DNA of 5,524 bases, taken from Polynucleobacter sp. AP-Titi-500A-B4. Lineage in GTDB: Bacteria > Pseudomonadota > Gammaproteobacteria > Burkholderiales > Burkholderiaceae. Shown here one piece after another: positions 1-5,524 of this stretch. Location of the stretch: NCBI RefSeq assembly GCF_018688095.1, contig NZ_CP061311.1, forward strand, positions 1,204,503 through 1,210,026. The letters run 5' to 3'. The position numbers and the translations under genes were made by a program. The notes under the pieces are model-generated. The model searched no databases. It worked only from the letters and a program-made list of their open reading frames with translations, and had not been told where the DNA came from. Numbering within the stretch: position 1 is the stretch's first letter; each line of letters opens with the position of its first letter.

Positions 1-111
1 CAACGTGACTAAACTGCCAGCTTCTGCAGTACCAGTCAGTGTTGGCGTATTGTCATTAGTGATACGGTCAGAAGCACTGCTACCGCTATCGATCGTAAAG
101 CCAGCAATACC
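1..111 (-). repeat. Bacterial Ig-like domain 2, N-terminal part only
   Basis: Residues 1805-1841. GFTIDSGSSASDRITNDNTP and TLTGTAEAGSLVTL are the start of a second Ig-like repeat with the frequent D-S-G-x-S-x-x-D-x-I-T-N-D-N-T-P motif. The window edge cuts it. The array therefore runs on towards the C-terminus, left of position 1. Confidence 0.88.
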
Positions 112-3100
112 GATGGTAGGCGCTGTTAAGTCAACCGTAAATATTTGAGTACCTAAATCTGTAGTGCTTACGACTAAGTTATTTGCATCCAATACTGTTG
201 CGGTAGCGGTAACTTGTTGTGTACCGGCTCCCAATGTACTGACGTCAACTTTAGAAAGCGTATAGGTCCATTGACCGGTTGCATCAGCCATCACCGGAAT
301 ATTAGTCAAGCCACCAATATTGAGGGTAATAAAGCTATTAACAGGTGCAACACCTGAAACGGTTAAACCATTAGCTGAGTTGAACTCAGCATTATTGAGA
401 TAGTTATCGCCTGTTACAGCATCAAAATAGCTTGGCGCATTGTAACTAGCATTAGCAATGGCTAGGTCAACACTAGTGGCATTTGGTAAATAGGTAGCTA
501 AATCCGCTCCACTTGAGATGGAGAGGCTAACGGCCTGTGAAATTTGTGTAGTCAAGCTACCCTGTGCCGCACTTCCAACCTGAATCACTTGGTTCAGTGC
601 TTCCATCATTGTAAGGTTCGGATTGGCTACGATAGTTTCAATCGTGGAATTTGAGTCAACAATTAATGCAGACAAGCTATCAATTGCATTTGCGTAGGAA
701 TTTACTTTGGTAGTGCTTACATTCAGAGCAAGCAAGGAAGACTTCACAGCAGCTGTCAAATCACTAGCACTAGAAATAACATCGGCACTTAAGCTAGTGG
801 CCATTTTATTTGCTAAGGCATCAAAGATGGCATCCCCTGCTTTAGTGCTAGATACATTCGCTGCTGCACTAACGAAGGCTGTTGCTTGAGCAATCGTATT
901 TAGAATCTCTACACCAGCAGCAAATACTTTTTCAGCATCTACATCGCCAGCCAGGGCTGCTGCCACCGGATCATAGATAGATAAATCAAGAACTGAAGAT
1001 AAACCAAATTGCGCAGCAAGTTTAGTAGAGGCATCAGTAACACTTAAGTTACCGTTATCTACCATTTTCTCAATCAAAGTAGTGATCGGAGTGATCACTG
1101 TAGATCCAGCCAATGCAGTCAACACCACCTGGGACTTAAGGCCAGTAGTCACATCGGTACCGCCTACCATTACCAAGTTACCAGTACCGCCAGTCAGGGT
1201 AAATCCACCAGTAGCATCAGTAATAGTCGATGACTCTCCAGAATCCAAGGTCATATTGCTATTGGCATCAGCGAATACCGTTGCACCTGAGATATAGCCG
1301 TCAATTGACTTACCATGAATGCTGATAGATTTAGCGCTGTTAATAGCAGCACTGTATTCAGATGAAGAGGAGGTATTAATCACAAACGACAAAGTTTGTG
1401 AATAGGATACGTCGTGTTCGCCCTTAAATTGAACGGTGAATGTTTCAACCTTATGACCGTCGGTAAACCAGCCAGAATGGGAATTTAAAGCAGAGGTCAA
1501 TGCACTCTTCGTTACCGAATAGGTAAAGTTACCTTCGTCACTAAAAGTCAACTTACCAATAGTATTGTCGCTAGTACTCGATGTTTTTGAATACTCAAAG
1601 TTATCGGAAATTTCTACAGCACCTTTGAACTTCATCGTGTTACCAGAGGAATAGATTCCCTGGGTCACTGAACCTGTATATCCAGCGTTAATTACGACGT
1701 TTTCAGTCATGTGAACTGTGTTGCCAGACGGATCTTTGACGTCATAGCCAAGCACAATCGTTTTTGAACCACTAGTGACATGCGCTGCAGTTGGATCAAT
1801 CTTAAGTAAATTGCCCGTAAGCAATAAGCCTAATGCAGATCCTTTTGCAGTTGTATAGTCGGATCCGTCAATTTTTAAGTTACTTATACTTAAACCACTG
1901 TTTCCATCCAAATCCGATACCTTAGAAATCAGATCAATGGTTTTACCAGGACCAGCAGCTGAGAAGGTATCTGTATTTACAGGATTTGAAGTCGTAGGCG
2001 CATCATTGATGCCATGGTAATTAAAAGTGAGCACCTTCTCGGTGCCATCACTAGATTTAACAGTAAAGCTTTCAACTAGGGTATCAGAGGCTCCAAGCTT
2101 GACTAACTGTGAATTGAGTACCTTTAATTCATAGCTACCGTCTTCTTTAACAGTCAAAGTACCGAAGTTTTTACCTCCAGTTGCACGGCTACCAGAATAA
2201 TTACCAGCACGGAATGAGCTATCACCATCAGCATCTTCGCTAAAAAGCTTACCTCCCGCAGTTAAATAGGATGCCTTGTTGTATTGAGTAACATCATGGG
2301 AGTTGCCACGATCTTCAGAGATGACTGCAGCATCATTTTTACCGTTAATAGTAATGTTGATTTGCTGCTTTGATCCATCTGGTGTAGTAACCGTGAATGA
2401 ATCATAAAGTTTCTGACCGTCATTTAACTTCTGGACCTTACTATTATTATTGTCTAAAACATAATTCCATTGGCCATCTGTTGTGACAGTAAATTTACCG
2501 TAACCAGACTCGCTTAAGGTTGCTGTACTAACAGCATTGAATACATTGTCTGTATTGTCAGCGTCGGTGTACGTTAGAGTCCCGGTAGCATTAGGAGTGC
2601 CTTGGCCATTACTTACTCCAGCCTCAGTAACAGAACCAACAGTAGATCCTGTTATGACTGCAGCAGTATTAGTGCCTTTAATTGTAATGATGATTTCTTG
2701 TTTAGTTCCATCTACAGTACTAACAGTGAATTTATCCTCAAGGGTTCCGCCATCATTTAATTTTTTAATAGCAGCATCATTGGTATTAAGATCGTATGAC
2801 CAGTCTCCATTCGCATTAATGGAATAACTACCATGCTCAGCCTTACCATGATTCACTTGATTAAAGTTAGCCGAACTATCAACATCTGTGGCGGTTAAAT
2901 GCCCATCAACAGAAGTTTTGCCATCAACGTCTTTAAAGTTCCTATACCCATGGTCATCTTTATCATCTGATAGAACAACTCCAGGCTTAATCACCATGCC
3001 AGTAGATTCACCAGTAATCACCGCCGCATCATTGCTGCCAACAATACTCACAGTGATATCTTTACTGTCTGTCCCGCCAAATTCATCGACAACCTGCACC

Positions 3101-5523
3101 TGGTAAACGAGCTCTAGCGTCTGACCTACGTTTAAGAAATCAAGCTTGGCATCATCAATAGTAAACGCCCAATTGAACTTACCAGCACTGCTATTAGGTG
3201 TATCACCTTGTACAAAGATCGATGGCTCAGAAGCCTCATAACCCTCAAGGGTAAACATGCTTTCTGCAATTACCTTTTGAATACCAAGTAACTGCGCCTC
3301 AGATGCTGAACCTAAGACATTATTTCCATGAATGTCTAAGAAACGAATGTGATTGGACTCATTGATAACAATGGTAGTAGTTGAACTATTTTCGGAAGTA
3401 TCATCTGAATTACTTTCGGAAGACTCTTTAGAGGACTCTTCTTGATCATCCCCTTCAGAGGGGCAGCTGGAATCAGAATCATCTTCTGATTCACCATGCG
3501 ATCCTGTTGTATCTACCGTGAAACTGAGAGATGGAGACTCTAAGACACTGACAGTGTGCATATCAGTTAAATCAACATCAGTAAAGTCGATGACACCAGT
3601 TGCCTCAGCTTGACTAGAGAATCCTTCTTGGTAGCTACCATCAGCCTCTTCAGCGGCAAATACAGGCTTATCATTCGAACCAGTCACCGTAATAATGATC
3701 GACCTAGTGTTCGATTCACCAAATGCATCGGCCACTTTTACATCGTAAGTCACTGTTAAGGTTTCATCTTGCCCCAAGAAATCAAAGGCTTCATCGTCAG
3801 CACTAAAGCTCCACGAAACCAAACCATTTCCAGAGCCAGTACTATCATCACCCTCTGCCAATGTGACGGTAAGCGCACCATCAAGAGTAGTATGTAAATC
3901 AGTTACTTGTTGCTCGGACAATTGCTGGGCATCTAGATCATTTGGATTCCACACGATGGACTGGGCAGCATGCTCTGCTGTGTCGTTACCCAAAACAGTC
4001 ACCGTATGAACATCACTTAAATCAACATCAGTAAAGCTTAATGTGCCACTAATAGCATCACTAGGATCTACATTTGAATTATCAGATTCGTCTTTTCCTG
4101 CGGTATAGCCTTCTTGCTCAAATACTGGCTGGGCATCACCAGCAGTAATTACCGGTAGATCATTGCTGCCAGTAATAGTAATTTTTACATCTTGAGTACC
4201 CGTAGCGCCAGAAGGATCTTCAACTTTGACCTGGTAGATGAGCTCCAGTTTCTGACCTTCGCTGAGAAAATCTAAATTGGCATCGAGAACATCGAATTTC
4301 CAATCGATTTTTCCAATTCCAACACCAGTACTGTCATCATGAACACCAGTATTTGCGATATGCCAATAACCATCAAATTTGTCTAAATTTTCGATGGTGA
4401 ATTTGCCGCTAGTAATGACCTGCTGAATAGCAGTCAATTGAGCAACTGAGGCATCTTTCAAGACATCTACATATTCTCCGTTGCCTGAAATTTCGAGGAG
4501 ATGTACATGATTAGCAATAAATCCAGATGTTTTTGTAACATCATCATCGCCTTGCTCTACTGAGTCATCCTCAGTACTACCATCTGATTCATCTCCACTA
4601 CCTGTAATGAGTTCTAGGGTTGGATCTGAGTGGGTAACGATATGATTATCGGTAATATCTAAATCAACAAAGCTTAAAGTCCCCGTAGCACTATCATTAG
4701 ATTCTGGCTGTAGTGGGACCTCACCTGAGCCTGTATAGGTGCCATCTGTGTAGTCTTCTTGCTCACTAAAAGCGCCACTACTTACATCTCCTTCCGTGAC
4801 CTTAAATGTAGGGGCATCATTGCTGCCCACTATAGTGATTGTGATGGTTTTAGTATTGGATTCTCCGGAACTATCATCAACCACCTGTACGTCATAGGTC
4901 ACAGTTAAAGTTTCACCTACACCAAGGCCATCAAACATTTGGTCGTCACCACTGAAGCTCCAGGCTAATTTACCTTCACCAGAGTCTGTGCTGTCAGTAT
5001 CAACCGAGACTGTCAGTGCCCCATCCAACATTTCATGCATACCAGCATAGAACTTAACCAATTGTTCTTCTAAAAGTGTTTCGGTATAGCTGGTACTAGA
5101 GAATTCTATTGTTTGAGCAACAGGTGCATCAGGATTATCAGGATTTCCCAGTACCTTGACTTCATGGGTATCGGTTAAATCAACATCAGTAAATGTGAGA
5201 GCTCCATGAGCAAGCTCAGTAGGCAATCCAATTGGATCACCTTTGCTATCTATATAAAGCGGGTTGCCATAAGCATCTAAATCAGAGCTATAGCCTGATT
5301 GTTCTCTGTATTCTCCCTCTGTGTCACCAGTTGTAATTTCTGGTTTGTCATTGGTACCGGTAATCGTAATGGTGATGGTTCTATCAACTGTACCGCCATT
5401 GCCATCATCTAAAGTAATCGTGAAGGTTTCTTCTTTGGTCTCATCTATAGCAAGGTATTCCACCTTGCTATCCGCAACCTTGTAGTCCCAAGTAATGACG
5501 CCACCAGTACCGTCAACGGTATC
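1..5523 (-). CDS. Giant VCBS / Ig-like repeat surface protein (adhesin-like), internal fragment open at both ends
   Basis: A single reading frame of 1841 codons runs through the whole window without a stop and without any frame change; the same phase gives recognisable domains at both ends. Neither start nor stop is present. The protein consists of tandem beta-sandwich repeats. Residues 1-1176 are VCBS repeats, each closing with a TITITITGTND-like strand and G-S/T-N-D-x-P/A junction. Residues 1177-1388 hold a cadherin/Ig-like and a degenerate VCBS-like domain, 1402-1699 a beta module plus an Ala-rich helical segment, and 1700-1841 bacterial Ig-like domains. Composition is rich in Thr, Ser, Asp and Val, with one Cys. 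Proteins of this build are typically exported by type I secretion and act as calcium-stiffened adhesins or biofilm factors at the cell surface; that role is inferred from family, since the secretion signal and RTX repeats would lie outside the window. The four-letter acronym names of known adhesins are not justified here. Confidence 0.96.
112..426 (-). repeat. Bacterial Ig-like domain 1
   Basis: Residues 1700-1804. The motifs DAVTGDNYLNNAEF, GLTVSGVAPVNSFITLNIGG, MADATGQWTYTLSKVDVSTL, GTQQVTATATVLDANNLVV and FTVDLTAPTI are the standard order of the Bap-type bacterial Ig-like repeat (D-x-x-x-G-D-N-x-x-N-x-x-E, V-x-G, ADAxGxWxYTL, D-x-x-AP). It starts right after the helical segment. Such repeats usually occur in long tandem arrays. 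Confidence 0.88.
427..1140 (-). other. Ala-rich, mostly helical segment inside the stalk
   Basis: Residues 1462-1699, about 238 residues. It begins with LKSQVVLTALAGSTVITPIT and TLIEKMVDNG, continues with LAAQFGL, LDLSIYDPVAAALAGDVDAEKVF and an Ala-rich run (GVEILNTIAQATAFVSAAA), then several heptad-like segments rich in Ala, Ser, Leu and Val (DAIFDALANKMATSL, LTAAVKSSLLALNV, YANAIDSLSALIVD), ending near ASYNAPSYF. No charged transmembrane-type pattern or signal peptide is seen. Unlike the rest of the protein it lacks beta-repeat motifs. Role unknown; it could be a spacer, a ligand-binding unit, or an assembly domain. Confidence 0.7.
1141..1320 (-). other. Small beta module with Asp/Asn-rich putative calcium loop
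   Basis: Residues 1402-1461. The segment SIDGYISGATVFADANSN is followed by MTLDSGESSTITDATGGFTL and a Gly/Thr-rich stretch ending GGTDVTTG. The D-x-N-x-N-x-x-x-D-x-G-E spacing at 1234-1269 resembles the calcium loops of SdrD B-like and related carboxypeptidase-regulatory-like beta domains, where a hydrophobic GATVFxDxN strand precedes the loop and TDxxGxFTL follows. This unit is recalled as a recurrent module of giant repeat proteins, always joined to the GSTVITPITTL segment that follows here. Confidence 0.7.
1360..1680 (-). other. Degenerate VCBS-like domain
   Basis: Residues 1282-1388. The segment GKLTFSDEGNFTYSVTKSAL, then H-K-V-E-T-F-T-V-Q-F-K-G and LSFVINTSSSS keep the core VCBS order (GxLTFxxxGxFxYxV, ExFTVQ, final strand), but there is no FTDxD strand and no GTND junction; it ends in a Ser run instead. 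It may be an eroded VCBS repeat or an independent beta domain that closes the VCBS array. Confidence 0.55.
1681..1995 (-). other. Cadherin-like / Ig-like beta domain
   Basis: Residues 1177-1281, about 105 residues. After the GINDAP junction come DTFSAAGPGKTIDLISKVSD, L-D-G-N-S-G-L-S-I, LKIDGSDYTT, LLLTGNLLKIDPTAAHV, and KTIVLGYDVKDPSGNTV, ending in VVINAG. The pattern Y-D-V-x-D-P-S-G-N-T is typical of cadherin-like and bacterial Ig-like domains that follow VCBS arrays. No family is assigned firmly; it is a predicted extracellular beta sandwich within the stalk. Confidence 0.65.
1996..2325 (-). repeat. VCBS repeat 8 (classical short form, diverged)
   Basis: Residues 1067-1176, 110 residues. 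GKLFSEDADGDSSF, FGTLTVKEDGSYELKVLN, LVKLGASDTLVESFTVKSSDGTEK and the closing LTFNYHGINDAPTT keep the VCBS pattern, but the TATD motif has become SEDADGD and a Gly/Ser/Arg-rich loop (N-Y-S-G-S-R-A-T-G-G) is inserted near 2170-2205. It is the last clear VCBS repeat before the array changes to other domain types. Confidence 0.9.
2326..2658 (-). repeat. VCBS repeat 7 (classical short form)
   Basis: Residues 956-1066, 111 residues. GSVTEAGVSN, GTLTYTDADNTDNVF, YGKFTVTTDGQWNYVLDN, KVQKLNDGQKLYDSFTVTTPDG and the closing INITINGKNDAAVIS follow the classical VCBS order almost exactly. It is the most typical repeat in the window and the nearest relative of repeat 6 (shared KLNDG, FTV, DG-T/S-KQ, AAVI). 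Confidence 0.93.
2659..3021 (-). repeat. VCBS repeat 6 (classical short form)
   Basis: Residues 835-955, about 121 residues. Motifs in order are GVVLSDD, VDGHLTATDVDSSANF, HGSYSINANGDWSYDLN, AAIKKLNDGGTLEDKFTVSTVDG, and the closing IIITIKGTNTAAVITG. GxLTATDVD, HGxYxIxxxGxWxYxL and FTVxxxDGT are the hallmarks of the roughly 100-residue VCBS domain (TIGR01965 type). It has a hydrophilic N-terminal extension (D-D-K-D-D-H-G-Y-R near 2941-2970). The junction reads GTNT instead of GTND, so the usual Asp is missing. Confidence 0.92.
3022..3663 (-). repeat. VCBS repeat 5 (long form, type B, second copy)
   Basis: Residues 621-834, about 214 residues. It starts with ADGSYQEGFSSQAEATG and DFTDVDLTDMHTVSVL, then a 41-residue Ser/Asp/Glu linker, NHIRFLDIHGNN, a helix-like AQLLGIQKVI, MFTLEGY, the strand KFNWAFTIDDAKLDFL, LELVYQVQVVDEFGG and the closing TVSIVGSNDAAV (junction at 3022-3039). 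It is the partner of repeat 3. Its junction ends in A-A-V-I-T-G rather than x-P, as in the following classical repeats, so it marks the switch from the long to the short VCBS class. Confidence 0.88.
3382..3504 (-). other. Ser/Asp/Glu-rich linker inside VCBS repeat 5
   Basis: Forty-one residues (674-714) contain 15 Ser and 15 Asp or Glu, with no aromatic or aliphatic residue; this is expected to be disordered. It sits in a loop between the FTDVDL strand and the NHIRFLDI strand, where repeat 3 has a shorter acidic linker. It includes the only cysteine of the 1841 residues (codon 3463-3465, context S-S-C-P-S-E-G). The reading frame is intact on both sides, so it is not a frameshift artefact. Confidence 0.85.
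3664..4152 (-). repeat. VCBS repeat 4 (long form, type A, second copy)
   Basis: Residues 458-620, about 163 residues. It contains FEQEGYTAGKDESD, GTLSFTDVDLSDVHTVTVLGN, a helix-like segment (AQQLSEQQVTDLHTTL), DGALTVTLAEGDDSTGSGNG, the W-S-F-S-A-D-D strand, ETLTVTYDVKVAD-x-FGESNT and the closing strand ITVTGSNDKP (junction at 3664-3681). It matches repeat 2 in nearly every motif, including VLGN after the FTDVDL strand, DGALTV, and the GESNT segment before the last strand. It is about 14 residues shorter because the early loop is shorter. Confidence 0.88.
4153..4809 (-). repeat. VCBS repeat 3 (long form, type B, first copy)
   Basis: Residues 239-457, about 219 residues, the longest repeat here. 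After GTLSFVDLDITDNHIV comes an acidic Ser/Asp linker, then NHVHLLEISGNGEYVDVL, a short helix-like segment (AQLTAIQQVI), FTIENLDKFDGYW, GKIDWKFDVLDANLDFL, LELIYQVKVEDPSG and the closing strand KITITGSNDLP (junction at 4153-4170). The NHV-H-L-L-E-I and LELIYQV motifs are shared with repeat 5 (NHI-R-F-L-D-I, LELVYQV) and not with repeats 2 and 4, so this is a distinct subtype of the long VCBS form. Confidence 0.88.
4540..4605 (-). other. Acidic Ser/Gly/Asp linker inside VCBS repeat 3
   Basis: Twenty-two residues (306-327), running from T-G-S-G-D-E-S-D to Q-G-D-D-D, are mostly Asp, Glu, Ser and Gly. The position matches the longer acidic linker of repeat 5, between the TFTDVDL-type strand and the NHV/NHI strand, so it is a property of the type B repeat rather than a random insertion. 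Confidence 0.8.
4810..5340 (-). repeat. VCBS repeat 2 (long form, type A, first copy)
   Basis: Residues 62-238, about 177 residues. It opens with an E-G-E-Y-R-E-Q-S-G-Y segment, then LTFTDVDLTDTHEV, a short predicted helix (LLEEQLVKFYAGMHEML), DGALTVSVDTDSTDSGEG, the W-S-F-S-G-D-D strand, GETLTVTYDVQVVDD and the closing ITITIVGSNDAP (junction at 4810-4827). The order of motifs matches repeat 4 closely. It carries an extra hydrophilic stretch near 5221-5290 (Y-G-N-P-L-Y-I-D-S-K-G) that repeat 4 lacks. The fold is expected to be an extracellular beta sandwich; the Asp residues in the FTDVDL and GSND motifs are candidate calcium ligands by family analogy. Confidence 0.88.
5175..5193 (-). repeat. 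19-base perfect DNA repeat encoding FTDVDL (three copies)
   Basis: The plus-strand string ttaaatcaacatcagtaaa occurs here and again at 4017-4035 and 3567-3585, identical in all three, in repeats 2, 4 and 5. On the coding strand it encodes F-T-D-V-D-L. Repeat 3 has a diverged version near 4660-4680 encoding F-V-D-L-D-I. Identical synonymous codons suggest fairly recent duplication or gene conversion between repeats. It is coding sequence, not a regulatory site. Confidence 0.75.
5341..5523 (-). repeat. VCBS repeat 1, C-terminal part only
   Basis: Residues 1-61 are the second half of a VCBS repeat cut by the window edge. A W-D-Y-K-V strand and YLAIDETKEETFTITLDDG lead to the closing strand TITITITGTNDKP (GTNDKP at 5341-5358). 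The YLA-x-x-E-T...FTITLDDGNGGT pattern is the canonical long-VCBS ending, and it differs from the A and B types that follow, which have LTVTYDV or LELxYQV in the same place. The repeat array therefore continues upstream of the window towards the N-terminus. Confidence 0.9.
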
Positions 5524-5524
5524 G

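Noticed and set aside
707..889. Plus-strand open frame of 60 codons
   Set aside because: It lies antisense to the helical segment of the intact minus-strand gene and has no domain resemblance; its Ala/Ser-rich content mirrors the repetitive codons on the other strand.
1081..1099. Perfect inverted repeat agtgatc-ggagt-gatcact, hairpin-like
   Set aside because: It lies in the middle of the open frame and results from the coding of V-I-T-P-I-T; there is no T-run and no gene end, so it is neither a terminator nor an operator that can be supported.
1082..1297. Plus-strand open frame of 71 codons
   Set aside because: Antisense to the putative calcium-loop module and the start of the helical segment; low-complexity Val/Pro-rich product, consistent with a shadow frame.
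2537..3106. Two plus-strand open frames (2537-2827 and 2888-3106) with hydrophobic, membrane-like products
   Set aside because: Both are antisense to well-conserved VCBS repeats. The hydrophobicity arises because Asp, Asn and Thr codons of the real gene read as Val, Ile and Leu on the opposite strand.
3382..3504. Possible frameshift or chimeric join at the low-complexity acidic stretch
   Set aside because: The same reading phase gives recognisable type B repeat motifs on both sides, and a shorter acidic linker is found at the same place in repeat 3.
4990..5040. Internal Met codons (for example M-H-E-M in repeat 2) as a gene start
   Set aside because: The frame continues upstream to the window edge with clear VCBS sequence, and the Met codons fall inside a conserved repeat segment.
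3022..5340. Recurring short DNA strings considered as a CRISPR array or direct-repeat element
   Set aside because: Copies are spaced by hundreds of bases, are in frame, and encode the same protein motifs; the spacing follows domain length, not a repeat-spacer pattern.

Overview
The window is the inside of one very large protein-coding gene on the minus strand. The frame whose codons occupy plus-strand triplets starting at positions 1, 4, 7 and so on was read line by line. It has no stop codon from 5523 down to 1, giving 1841 codons, and neither the start nor the stop of the gene lies in the window. The N-terminal side is at the right (high coordinates) and the C-terminal side at the left. There is no intergenic DNA, RNA gene, promoter, terminator, CRISPR array or mobile element.

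The product is a modular, beta-rich, acidic, Thr/Ser/Asp/Val-rich giant surface or secreted protein of the VCBS / cadherin-like / bacterial Ig-like adhesin class (BapA- and LapA-like in general design). From the N-terminal side the order is: the end of a VCBS repeat (5341-5523); four long VCBS repeats in an alternating A-B-A'-B' order (3022-5340); three shorter classical VCBS repeats of about 110-120 residues (1996-3021); a cadherin/Ig-like domain (1681-1995); a degenerate VCBS-like domain (1360-1680); a small beta module with an Asp/Asn-rich putative calcium loop (1141-1320); an Ala-rich, probably helical segment of about 240 residues (427-1140); one bacterial Ig-like domain (112-426); and the start of a second (1-111). 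The B-type repeats carry Ser/Asp/Glu-rich linkers, one of 41 residues, which holds the only cysteine seen in the 1841 residues.

The organism is probably a Gram-negative bacterium with moderate to low GC. The GYISGATVFADAN / GSTVITPITTLIEK module followed by Ig-like repeats recalls giant proteins of aquatic Betaproteobacteria (for example Polynucleobacter relatives), but this is from memory and weak. Such proteins are usually exported by type I secretion and used in adhesion or biofilm formation; the parts that would prove this (N-terminal retention module, C-terminal RTX and secretion signal, neighbouring transporter genes) lie outside the window.

No clearly new biological system is visible. 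The points most worth a second look are the two-domain super-repeat, the helical island in a beta-rich stalk, and the acidic linker with its lone cysteine.
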